64,000 nucleotides of DNA from Stutzerimonas xanthomarina (GTDB lineage: Bacteria; Pseudomonadota; Gammaproteobacteria; Pseudomonadales; Pseudomonadaceae): NCBI RefSeq assembly GCF_003935375.1, contig NZ_RHQM01000002.1:186001-250000 (forward strand), written 5' to 3'. Under the pieces are notes generated by a model. It saw only the letters and a program-made list of their open reading frames with translations, had not been told where the DNA came from and searched no databases. Shown here in pieces: positions 27,813-36,419 of the stretch. The position numbers were made by a program, and so were the translations under genes. Within the stretch, counting starts at the first letter, position 1; each line of letters starts with the position of its first letter.

Positions 27813-29822
27813 TCAGCGCTTGAGCATCGCCCGCATCGCCGCCAGGGCGTCGTTGCCGCGCGCGGCCTTGACCTCCACCGGCGCGTCTTCCTGGCCTTCC
27901 CAGACCAGGTCCTCTGGCGGCAGCTCGTCGAGGAAGCGGCTCGGCGTGCAGTCGATCACCTCGCCGTACTGCTTACGCTTGGCAGCGAAGGTCAGCGCCA
28001 GGTTGCGTTTGGCTCGGGTGATGCCGACGTAGGCCAGGCGCCGCTCTTCCTCGATGGTGTCGGCCTCGATGCTGGAGCGGTGCGGCAGGATTTCCTCCTC
28101 GAAGCCGATGATGTACACCGAGGGGAATTCCAGGCCCTTGGAGGCGTGCATGGTCATCATCTGCACACCCTCGGCACCTTCTTCCTCTTCCTGCTGGCGC
28201 TCGAGCATGTCGCGCAGCACCAGCTTGCCGATGGCGTCCTCGATGGTCATGTCGCCGTCTTCGTCTTTATCCAGCGTGTTTTTCAGCGCGTCGACGAGGA
28301 ACCAGACGTTGCCCATGCGTGCGTCGGCCACCTTGTCGCTGGAGGCGTTCTGGCGCAGCCAGTTCTCGTAGTCGATGTCCATCACCATGCTGCGGATGGC
28401 GGCGATCGGCTCGTTGACCACGCACTGCTGGCGCACGTTGTCCATCCAGTGCTTGAAGCGCGACAGGCGCTCGGCGTAGCGGCTGTCCAGATGGGCGCCG
28501 AGGCCGATCTCGTCAGCGGCGGCGTACATGCTGATGCCGCGCTCGCTGGCGTAGTTGCCGAGCTTCTCCAGGGTGGTAGAGCCGATCTCGCGGCGCGGCA
28601 CGTTGATCACCCGCAGGAAGGCGTTGTCGTCGTCCGGGTTGACCAGCAGGCGGAAGTAGCTCATCAGGTCCTTCACCTCCTGGCGGGCGAAGAAGCTGGT
28701 GCCGCCGGACAGGCGATAGGGAATCTGGTGGTGCTGCAGCTTCAGCTCCATCAGCTTGGCTTGGTAGTTGCCGCGGTAGAGGATGGCAAAGTCGCTGTAG
28801 GGGCGCTGAGTACGCAGGTGTTCGGTGAGGATTTCAAGCGCCACGCGCTCGCACTCGGCGTCCTCGTTGCGCGTGCGGATCACGCGGATCTCGTCGCCAT
28901 GGCCCATCTCTGACCACAGCTGCTTCTCGAACACGTGCGGGTTGTTGGCGATGAGGATGTTGGCGCACTTGAGGATGCGGCTGGTGGAGCGGTAGTTCTG
29001 CTCCAGCATCACCACCTTCAGCGAGGGGTAATCCTCCTTCAGCAGCATCAGGTTCTCCGGGCGCGCGCCGCGCCAGGCATAGATCGACTGGTCGTCGTCA
29101 CCGACCACGGTGAACTGGTTGCGCATACCCACCAGCAACTTGACCAGCAGGTACTGGCTGGCGTTGGTGTCCTGATATTCGTCCACCAGCAGGTAGCGGA
29201 TGCGGTTCTGCCACTTCTCCAGGATGTCGGCGTGCTCCTGGAAGAGTTTCACCGGCAACAGGATCAGGTCGTTGAAGTCCACCGCGTTGTACGCCTTGAG
29301 CGTGCGCTGGTAGTGCAGATAGACGATGGCGGCGGTCTGCTCCTTGGGGTTGCGTGCGTTGGCCAGGGCTTCGTCGGGCAGGATCAGGTCGTTCTTCCAG
29401 CTGTCGATGTAGTTCTTGATTTCGTCGGCACCATCGTCCCCGGAATATTCCTTCTGCATGATGTCGGTGAGCAGCGCCTTGATATCGCCGTCATCGAAGA
29501 TCGAGAAGCCGGGCTTGTAGCCCAGGCGTGCGTATTCCTTGCGGATGATGTTCATGCCCAGGTTGTGGAAGGTGGACACGGTCAGGCCGCGTGCCTCGGC
29601 GCCCTTGAGCAGGCTGCCAACGCGCTCCTTCATCTCGCGCGCGGCCTTGTTGGTGAAGGTCATGGCAACGATGTGGCGGGCCTGGATGCCGCAATGCTGC
29701 ACCAGATAGGCGATCTTGCGGGTGATCACGCTGGTCTTGCCGGAGCCGGCACCGGCGAGCACCAGAAGTGGGCCGCCGACGTAGTTCACGGCTTCCTGCT
29801 GCCGAGGGTTGAGTCGGGACAT
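27813..29822 (-). CDS. rep: ATP-dependent DNA helicase Rep
   Basis: Rep is a 3'-5' superfamily 1 helicase that helps replication forks pass protein blocks. The 669-residue protein has the SF1A motifs in order: LNPRQQEAVNYV (Q motif), LAGAGSGKTSVITRKI (Walker A), DEYQDTNASQY (motif II), VVGDDDQSIYAWRGA (motif III), NYRSTSRIL (motif IV), MTMHASKGLEF (motif V) and ERRLAYVGITRAKRNL (motif VI). Length is as in E. coli Rep. It is divergent from the GGDEF-EAL gene, as in P. aeruginosa. Confidence 0.97.
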   Translation of the reverse strand: MSRLNPRQQEAVNYVGGPLLVLAGAGSGKTSVITRKIAYLVQHCGIQARHIVAMTFTNKAAREMKERVGSLLKGAEARGLTVSTFHNLGMNIIRKEYARLGYKPGFSIFDDGDIKALLTDIMQKEYSGDDGADEIKNYIDSWKNDLILPDEALANARNPKEQTAAIVYLHYQRTLKAYNAVDFNDLILLPVKLFQEHADILEKWQNRIRYLLVDEYQDTNASQYLLVKLLVGMRNQFTVVGDDDQSIYAWRGARPENLMLLKEDYPSLKVVMLEQNYRSTSRILKCANILIANNPHVFEKQLWSEMGHGDEIRVIRTRNEDAECERVALEILTEHLRTQRPYSDFAILYRGNYQAKLMELKLQHHQIPYRLSGGTSFFARQEVKDLMSYFRLLVNPDDDNAFLRVINVPRREIGSTTLEKLGNYASERGISMYAAADEIGLGAHLDSRYAERLSRFKHWMDNVRQQCVVNEPIAAIRSMVMDIDYENWLRQNASSDKVADARMGNVWFLVDALKNTLDKDEDGDMTIEDAIGKLVLRDMLERQQEEEEGAEGVQMMTMHASKGLEFPSVYIIGFEEEILPHRSSIEADTIEEERRLAYVGITRAKRNLALTFAAKRKQYGEVIDCTPSRFLDELPPEDLVWEGQEDAPVEVKAARGNDALAAMRAMLKR

Positions 29823-30046
29823 GGTGTTCAGGTCATTCGAAGCGGGGGCGGGAGTTTAACAGGCTGCCGCGCCGATGCTGGCCCGTTGCAGGTTCAATAA
29901 ATCACCGATCGTCGCCGTTGGGGCTTGGCTGATCTAAATAATGGATTAGTCTTGTGCGCGCTGCAGGAGGCAGGGCGTTTGCATAGGGCTGTGCGGGAAA
30001 TCGGGCGTGTAGCGCCGTCTTGCAAATCACCGAGTCCGGAGGCCGC

Positions 30047-31705
30047 TTGCCAGCGCCCGCTCAATCCATGCCGCTGTTGCTGTTGGCTGATCGACCCGAA
30101 TGGGCCGAGCGCCTGCGCGCCTGCCTGCAGGGCTCGCATAGCAAGGAACGGCTGATCATTGCGGCGGATTGGGGCACGGCCAGTGCGTATCTGGAAACGC
30201 CCTGCCTGCTGCTGGCGACACCGGAATGCCAGGCGCTCGCCGAACGCTTCCCCTGGCCGCTGATCCTGCTGCTCGACGACGAACCGACGCAGATGCCGGA
30301 AGGCGCGGTCGACTGGCTGGTGGGCGACCAGCTCAGTGCCGAGGTGTTGCGCCGCTGCCTGCGCTACGTGCGCGAGCGCTGCAACCTGCAGGGAACCTTG
30401 CAAAGGCTGGCCGAGCAGGACCCGCATACCGGCATCGTCAACCGCCAGGGCTTCCAGACGCTGCTGTTCGATGCCCTGGCCGAACATCAGGAACAGGACC
30501 TGGTGCTTGGCTATCTCGATCTCGACAACTTCCGCCACGTCAACGATGCCCTCGGCCACCAGGCCGGGGATCGCCTGATCCTGCAGGTGGTGGCGCGGCT
30601 CAAGGCGCAGCTGGAGGTCGGCGACATGCTGGCGCGGCTGGGCGGCGACGAATTCGCACTGCTGCTCGATACCCGCGACGATCCGGAGCGCGCCGTGGCG
30701 GTCGCCGATCGCATCGTCGAAGCACTGGCGGAGCCTTACTGGGTGGAGGGCGAGAGCCTGATGCTCGGCTGCAGCGTCGGACTGGCGCGTGCCAGCGAGG
30801 GGATCGACGCCGATCCGCTGCTCTGGCACGCGCAGATCGCCATGCGCCAGGCCAAGGCGGCCCAGGGCTGCACCTGGTGTTTCTACGATGAACAGGTCAG
30901 CCGCAGCGCGCGCAGCCTCGCCGATCAGGAAGGCGAGCTGCGCCGTGCGTTGCGTCGCGGTGAGCTGGAGCTGCACTACCAGCCGCGGCTGTGCCTGGAA
31001 AGCGGGCGCATCGTCGGACTGGAGGCACTGGTGCGCTGGCTGCACCCGGAAAGAGGGCTGCTGGGGCCGGATGCCTTCATTCCCATGGCTGAGGAGAGCG
31101 GCCTGATCGTGCCGCTCGGCTACTGGGTGATCGCCCGCGCGCTGCGCGATCTGCAAAGCCTGCATGAGGGCGGCGCGGATTCACTGCACATGGCGATCAA
31201 CCTGTCGTTCCGCCAGTTTCAGGACAGTCAGTTGCTACCGACGCTCAACCGGCTGATCGACGAGCGCGGCATCGACCCGCACTGGCTGGAATTCGAACTC
31301 ACCGAAACCGCGGTGATGCGCCGCAGCGAGCAGGTGCAGAGCGCCATGCATGCGCTGGGCGAGCTCGGCGTGCGCTTTTCGCTGGACGATTTCGGCACCG
31401 GCTTCTCGTCGTTCGTGCACCTGTCCAGCCTGCCGATCACCCTGCTGAAGATCGACAAGAGCTTTGTCGCCGGCATGGTCGTGCGGCCCGAGAAGTCGCA
31501 GCTGGTGCAAGCGATGGTCGGCCTGGCGCACAACCTCGATCTGGATGTGGTGGCCGAGGGCGTCGAGACCACCGAGCAGCTCGAGCTGCTGCGCCAGTTC
31601 GGCGCGCAGCAGGTGCAGGGCTATCTGGTCAGCCAGCCGTTGCCGCTGGCCGAGCTGCTGCATTTCATGAGCGCCGAGCGACTGGCAGCCGGCCTGGCAC
31701 ACTGA
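30047..31705 (+). CDS. GGDEF-EAL cyclic-di-GMP signalling protein (ProE-like)
   Basis: The protein (552 residues from the TTG at 30047) has an N-terminal receiver-like region of about 110 residues without clear phospho-acceptor motifs, a GGDEF domain (ARLGGDEFALLLD) and an EAL domain (LEALVRWLHPE; ELTETAVM; LDDFGTGFSS; LLKIDKSFV; VAEGVET). All metal-binding EAL residues are present, so phosphodiesterase activity is likely. The GGDEF signature is intact but the RxxD inhibitory site is absent. The start is uncertain: the TTG has GGAGG close upstream, and an ATG at 30068 is an alternative. Position beside rep matches P. aeruginosa PA5295 (ProE). Confidence 0.88.
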   Translation: MPAPAQSMPLLLLADRPEWAERLRACLQGSHSKERLIIAADWGTASAYLETPCLLLATPECQALAERFPWPLILLLDDEPTQMPEGAVDWLVGDQLSAEVLRRCLRYVRERCNLQGTLQRLAEQDPHTGIVNRQGFQTLLFDALAEHQEQDLVLGYLDLDNFRHVNDALGHQAGDRLILQVVARLKAQLEVGDMLARLGGDEFALLLDTRDDPERAVAVADRIVEALAEPYWVEGESLMLGCSVGLARASEGIDADPLLWHAQIAMRQAKAAQGCTWCFYDEQVSRSARSLADQEGELRRALRRGELELHYQPRLCLESGRIVGLEALVRWLHPERGLLGPDAFIPMAEESGLIVPLGYWVIARALRDLQSLHEGGADSLHMAINLSFRQFQDSQLLPTLNRLIDERGIDPHWLEFELTETAVMRRSEQVQSAMHALGELGVRFSLDDFGTGFSSFVHLSSLPITLLKIDKSFVAGMVVRPEKSQLVQAMVGLAHNLDLDVVAEGVETTEQLELLRQFGAQQVQGYLVSQPLPLAELLHFMSAERLAAGLAH

Positions 31706-31711
31706 TCGACC

Positions 31712-31735
31712 GCGTCCTGGCCGGCGCCAGGACGC
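31712..31735. terminator. 9-bp stem hairpin between convergent genes, possible bidirectional terminator
   Basis: GCGTCCTGG and CCAGGACGC pair perfectly around the loop CCGGCG, 7 bases past the GGDEF-EAL stop and 10 before the stop of the convergent transporter gene. No T-run follows on either strand, so termination efficiency is uncertain. Confidence 0.5.
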
Positions 31736-31744
31736 AGCTCGGCT

Positions 31745-33718
31745 TCAGCGAACCATGTGCAGGAAGTGCATGTGCTTCTCGTACTGGCCGAGGATGTCGC
31801 TGATGACGTCCTCGCGGCTCCAGCCCATCACGTCATAATCCTGGCCGCCTTCCTTGAGATGCACCTCGGCGCGGAAGTACTTGCGCTCCTCGCGCTCGTC
31901 GTCCTCGCTGGTGGCGACGAAACTCGGCATGGCATAGGCCCGCGGGCGCACTTCGTAGATGAAGTCTGGCTCGCCTTCGTGGGTGATCTCGAAGCGCAAG
32001 CGACGATCATCACCTTCGCTGATCTCCACCGCATAGCCCTGCTTGCGCATTTCCTCGGCGATGTCCTCGTAGGCCGGACGCACCACTTCGGTGATGAAGC
32101 GCACCACATGGGCGCGTCGCGGGAACAGCATCAGCGTACGCAGGCGACGTTGCCAGCCACCGGCACTGCGCGGTGCGCTGGGCGAGGTGCTCAGGGCCTG
32201 GTAGCGCAGCCCCTGCTTCGTGGCATCCAGGCGCAGCGCCTTGAGCAGACCCCACATCGAACAGAGCAACGCGATGGTGAAGGGCAGGGCGCTGGCGATG
32301 GTTGCCGTCTGCAGCGCGGTCAGGCCATCGGCGAGCAGCAGCGCGATGGCCACCCCGCCCATGGATGCGGCCCAGAAGATGCGTTGCCAGACCGGAGTGC
32401 CCTGCTGGCCGCCGGAGGCGAGCATGTCCACCACCAACGCGCCGGAGTCCGCCGAGGTGACGAAGAACACCACCACCATGATGATCGCGATCAGCGAGAT
32501 GAAGCCCGAGAAGGGGAAGTGCTCGAGGAAGGCGAACAGGGCCAGCGAACTGTCTTGCTCGATGGCTTCACCAAGGCTGGAGACGTGTTCCCAGAGGATC
32601 ATGTGGATCGCGGTGTCGCCGAACACGGTCATCCACAGCAGGGTGAATGCGGTCGGCACCAGCAGCACGCCGGTGACGAACTCGCGAATCGTCCGGCCCC
32701 GCGAGATGCGCGCGATGAACAGGCCGACGAAGGGCGACCAGGCCAGCCACCAGCCCCAGTAGAACAGCGTCCAGCCGCCGATCCAGTCGTTCGGCTCGTA
32801 GGCATAGAGGTTGAAGGTCTTGTTGACGATATCCGACAGGTAGCTGCCGGTGTTCTGCACGAAAGTCTGCAGGATGAACACGGTTGGCCCGGCGATCAGC
32901 ACCATCAGCAACAGCAGCGCGGCCAGCGTCAGGTTCAGCTCCGACAGCCGGCGCACGCCCTTGTCCAGGCCGGTGACCACCGAAATCGTCGCCAGCAGCG
33001 TGGTGGCGATGATCAGGCCGATCTGCACCGGCACGGATACCGGCAGGCCGTACAGGTGATTCAGCCCGGTGTTGATCTGGGTGACGCCGAGGCCCAGTGA
33101 GGTGGCGACCCCGAGCACCGTGCCGATGATGGCGAAGATGTCCACGGCATGCCCGATCGGCCCGTAGATGCGCTCGCCGATCAGCGGGTAGAGCGCCGAG
33201 CGCAGGGTGAGTGGCAGGCCGTGGCGGTAGGCGAAGTAGGCCAGGATCATCGCCACGATGGCGTAGATCGCCCAGGCATGCAGGCCCCAGTGGAAGAAGG
33301 TGATCTTCATCGCCTCATAGGCGGCAGCGCTGGTGCCGCCTTCGCCCACCGGCGGTGAGAGAAAGTGCATCACCGGCTCGGCGACGCCAAAGAACATCAG
33401 GCCGATGCCCATGCCGGCGGAGAACAGCATGGCGAACCAGGTCAGGGCGCTGTAATCCGGTTCGCTGTGATCCGGCCCGAGCTTGATGTCGCCGTAACGA
33501 CTGAACGCCAGCAGCACCACCATGAGCAGGATGAGTGCAACGGCGAGGATGTAGAGCCAGCTGACGTTGGCGATGATCCAGGCCTGGGTATCGCCGAACA
33601 GCGTTTGCGCATGGCTCTGGAAAGCGACGCTGTAGATCACCAGCGCCAGGATGATAACCGCCGAGCCGTAGAAGACCGGGGCGTTGAGGTGGGAAGAAGA
33701 GGGCTGTTTTGCCTCCAT
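31745..33718 (-). CDS. betT: BCCT family choline/glycine-betaine transporter
   Basis: The 657-residue protein has 12 predicted membrane helices and BCCT signature segments: LFSAGMGIGLMFFGVAEPV, FFHWGLHAWAIYAIVA, and the Trp-rich segment LFYWGWWLAWSPFVGLFIARISRGRTIREF. A C-terminal cytosolic extension of about 130 residues (from ATKQGLRY) is like that of BetT, where it takes part in osmotic activation. Uptake is driven by proton or sodium gradients. The start at 33718 has GAAGGAG upstream. It lies next to comM, as the P. aeruginosa PA5291 transporter does. Whether it prefers choline, betaine or a relative is not visible. Confidence 0.9.
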   Translation of the reverse strand: MEAKQPSSSHLNAPVFYGSAVIILALVIYSVAFQSHAQTLFGDTQAWIIANVSWLYILAVALILLMVVLLAFSRYGDIKLGPDHSEPDYSALTWFAMLFSAGMGIGLMFFGVAEPVMHFLSPPVGEGGTSAAAYEAMKITFFHWGLHAWAIYAIVAMILAYFAYRHGLPLTLRSALYPLIGERIYGPIGHAVDIFAIIGTVLGVATSLGLGVTQINTGLNHLYGLPVSVPVQIGLIIATTLLATISVVTGLDKGVRRLSELNLTLAALLLLMVLIAGPTVFILQTFVQNTGSYLSDIVNKTFNLYAYEPNDWIGGWTLFYWGWWLAWSPFVGLFIARISRGRTIREFVTGVLLVPTAFTLLWMTVFGDTAIHMILWEHVSSLGEAIEQDSSLALFAFLEHFPFSGFISLIAIIMVVVFFVTSADSGALVVDMLASGGQQGTPVWQRIFWAASMGGVAIALLLADGLTALQTATIASALPFTIALLCSMWGLLKALRLDATKQGLRYQALSTSPSAPRSAGGWQRRLRTLMLFPRRAHVVRFITEVVRPAYEDIAEEMRKQGYAVEISEGDDRRLRFEITHEGEPDFIYEVRPRAYAMPSFVATSEDDEREERKYFRAEVHLKEGGQDYDVMGWSREDVISDILGQYEKHMHFLHMVR

Positions 33719-33849
33719 GCTGCGCTCCTTCGGGTTGTGTCTGGGGAGTGGCCGCCTGTGGCGAAAGCCAGTCAACTTAACACAGACCGCAACGGATGCC
33801 CGTTGTCCGCGGCAATTCGTTGCGACTCGGGCGCCCGTGCCAGAGCAGC

Positions 33850-35346
33850 TCAGCCCTGGCTGCCGGGTCGATACTGCAGCGCTTCGGCCAGGTGCTGACG
33901 GCTGATCCGTTCGGCCTGTTCCAGGTCGGCAAGGGTGCGTGCGACCTTGAGCAGGCGGTGTGCGGCGCGCAGCGACAGCGCCAGGCGCTCGCAGGCGCGC
34001 TCCAGCCAGCTCTGGTCCTCGGCGCCGAGCTGGCAATGGCTGCGCAAGCCGGCGAGGTCGAGAAAGGCATTGGCGCAGCCCTGGCGGGCGAGTTGCAGCT
34101 GCCGCGCCTGGGCTACCTGGGCGGCGAGCACGGCACTGCTCTGGCCGCTCTGCGGCGGAGCGTTGAGGGCGGTGGCCTCCCGCGCCACGGTCAGGTGCAG
34201 GTCGATGCGGTCGAGCAGCGGGCCGGAGAGCTTGTTGCGGTAGCGCTGGATCTGGTCCGGCGTGCAACGACAGCGTCCATTGGGATCGCCCAGGTAGCCG
34301 CAGGGGCAGGGATTCATCGCCGCCACCAGCTGGAAACGCGCCGGGAAACGCACCTTGTCGCGGGCCCGAGCGATGACGATATGCCCCGACTCCAGTGGCT
34401 CACGCAAGACCTCAAGCACCTTGCGGTCGAACTCCGGAAGCTCGTCGAGAAACAGTACGCCCTGATGCGCCAGGGTGATCTCCCCCGGCTGCGGACGGCT
34501 GCCGCCACCGACCAGCGCAGGGCCGGATGCACTGTGATGGGGCTGCCGAAAGGGCCGTTGCGGCCAATGATCGAGAGGGCTGTGACTGGCCACCGAATGG
34601 ATGGCGGCGACTTCCAGCGCCTCCTGTTCGTCCAGCGGCGGCAACAGGCCGGGCAGGCGGCTGGCCAGCAGCGTCTTGCCGGTACCGGGTGGCCCGGAAA
34701 ACAGCAGGTTGTGCGCACCGGCCGCGGCGATCAGCAGGCCGCGCTTGGCCGCCTGCTGGCCCTGCACGTCGGCCAGGTCAGGGTAAGGCTGGACCTGCCG
34801 CAGCAGGCCCTGGGCAACATACGGCTCGAGTGGCGTGACGCCGTTGAAGTGCGCGGCGACCTCGAGCAAGTGTTCGGCGGCATAGACGGTGAGGCCCGAG
34901 GCGAGGCTGGCTTCCTCGGCGTTGGCCCGTGGCACCAGCAACGCGCGCCCTGCCGCTCGAGCGGCGAGGGCGGCCGGCAGGACTCCCTGGACCGGGCGCA
35001 AGGCGCCGGACAGTGCCAGTTCGCCGAGGCATTCCAGGTTGTCGAGCCGCTCGGCCGGCAGCTGACCGCTGGCGGCGAGGATGCCCAGGGCAATGGACAG
35101 GTCGAAGCGGCCGCCGTCCTTGGGCAGGTCGGCGGGGGCGAGGTTGAGGGTGATGCGTCGAGCGGGAAAATCGAAGCCGGAGGTGAGAATGGCGCTGCGC
35201 ACGCGATCCTTGCTTTCCTTGACCGCGGTTTCCGGCAGGCCGACCAGAGTCAGCGCCGGCAGGCCGTTGGCCAGATGTGCTTCGACGGTCACTGACGGCG
35301 CTTCGACGCCAATCTGCGCGCGGCTATGAACGATGGCCAGGGACAT
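33850..35346 (-). CDS. comM: Mg-chelatase-like AAA+ ATPase ComM/YifB
   Basis: The 498-residue protein has the N-terminal ChlI-type domain (VEAHLANGLPALTLVGLPETAVKESKDRV), the AAA+ core with Walker A SGPPGTGKTLLASRLPGLLPP and Walker B GVLFLDELPEF, and the Cys-rich motif NPCPCGYLGDPNGRCRC before the C-terminal domain. ComM is a hexameric helicase that aids branch migration during natural transformation, which fits the naturally competent P. stutzeri. The start at 35346 follows AAAGGAG; the longer frame to 35424 has no family match. The downstream gene is betT. Confidence 0.95.
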   Translation of the reverse strand: MSLAIVHSRAQIGVEAPSVTVEAHLANGLPALTLVGLPETAVKESKDRVRSAILTSGFDFPARRITLNLAPADLPKDGGRFDLSIALGILAASGQLPAERLDNLECLGELALSGALRPVQGVLPAALAARAAGRALLVPRANAEEASLASGLTVYAAEHLLEVAAHFNGVTPLEPYVAQGLLRQVQPYPDLADVQGQQAAKRGLLIAAAGAHNLLFSGPPGTGKTLLASRLPGLLPPLDEQEALEVAAIHSVASHSPLDHWPQRPFRQPHHSASGPALVGGGSRPQPGEITLAHQGVLFLDELPEFDRKVLEVLREPLESGHIVIARARDKVRFPARFQLVAAMNPCPCGYLGDPNGRCRCTPDQIQRYRNKLSGPLLDRIDLHLTVAREATALNAPPQSGQSSAVLAAQVAQARQLQLARQGCANAFLDLAGLRSHCQLGAEDQSWLERACERLALSLRAAHRLLKVARTLADLEQAERISRQHLAEALQYRPGSQG

Positions 35347-35383
35347 CCGATCACTCCTTTGATCGTGTCGCCGGCCCGGTCTG

Positions 35384-35644
35384 TCAGGACGCGGGCGGCG
35401 TGAGCTTTTCTTCCAGTTCGGCAACCTTGGCTTCGAGCGCCTCCAGGCGCGCGCGGGTGCGGGCGAGCACCACCATCTGGCTGTCGAATTCGTCGCGGCT
35501 GACCACGTCGAGCTTGTTCAGTGCGCCCTGGACCACACCCTTGAGCTGGGCTTCGAACTCGCCACGCGGCAGCGGCGTCTCGCCGTTGAACAGGCGCGAG
35601 GCCTGGGAGCCGATGGCATCTAGGAAAGCTTTTGGCGGCAACAT
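35384..35644 (-). CDS. ubiK: Ubiquinone biosynthesis accessory factor UbiK
   Basis: The 86-residue protein is a BMFP/UbiK (YqiC) family member. It begins MLPPKAFLDAIGSQASRLF, and the C-terminal half from LARTRARLEALEAKVAELEEKL is a coiled coil that mediates trimer formation. UbiK assists aerobic ubiquinone synthesis with the Ubi complex and can bind membranes. An in-frame GTG three codons upstream (35653) is an alternative start. It is 37 bases upstream of comM on the same strand. Confidence 0.9.
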   Translation of the reverse strand: MLPPKAFLDAIGSQASRLFNGETPLPRGEFEAQLKGVVQGALNKLDVVSRDEFDSQMVVLARTRARLEALEAKVAELEEKLTPPAS

Positions 35645-35745
35645 TGAAAACACCTGTGGTTGAACCGGGCGCAGTGTAGCATGGGCTTTTTCCGGTCTTT
35701 CTCAGGTGGCGTGCACAAAAAATGAGCAGCTGCTGGTGCATGAGC

Positions 35746-35760
35746 GCACCAATATTGTGC
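35746..35760. promoter_or_regulatory. NtrC binding site upstream of glnK
   Basis: GCACCAATATTGTGC has the NtrC form GCAC-N7-GTGC and differs by only two bases from the textbook enterobacterial site GCACCAACATGGTGC. The flanking bases extend the palindrome to CGCAC/GTGCG. It lies about 80 bases upstream of the sigma-54 promoter, a typical enhancer distance. The rest of the 398-base gap 35645-36042 holds the sigma-54 promoter and a further palindrome. Confidence 0.75.
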
Positions 35761-35836
35761 GTGTTCTGGCCGCTACCGTCCGTCGGGCATCCATTCCATC
35801 CGTGCGCACCCCGTAAAAACGGGCATTGCGTAAAGC

Positions 35837-35852
35837 TGGCACTGATTCTGCT
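35837..35852 (+). promoter_or_regulatory. Sigma-54 promoter of glnK-amtB1-amtB2
   Basis: TGGCACTGATTCTGCT fits the consensus TGGCACG-RNNN-TTGCW: the invariant -24 GG and -12 GC are present with correct spacing, and only two consensus positions differ. Transcription would begin at about 35863, leaving a leader of some 180 bases before glnK. Confidence 0.8.
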
Positions 35853-35868
35853 TTGTCCCCAGCGACGC

Positions 35869-35892
35869 ATGCACCAACGGGTTGCGGTGCAT
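35869..35892. promoter_or_regulatory. 24-bp palindrome just downstream of the sigma-54 start site
   Basis: ATGCACC, ten bases, then GGTGCAT is a perfect 7+7 inverted repeat. Its half-sites are the same as those of NtrC boxes but are spread 5 bases further apart. It would lie at about +7 to +30 of the transcript, so it could be a weak NtrC site, an operator for another protein or a leader hairpin. Confidence 0.5.
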
Positions 35893-35898
35893 CGGTGA

Positions 35899-36381
<483 letters not shown>

Positions 36382-36419
36382 GCAGCACCTCCGAACCCCC
36401 ACGCCCCAGGAGTAAAACC

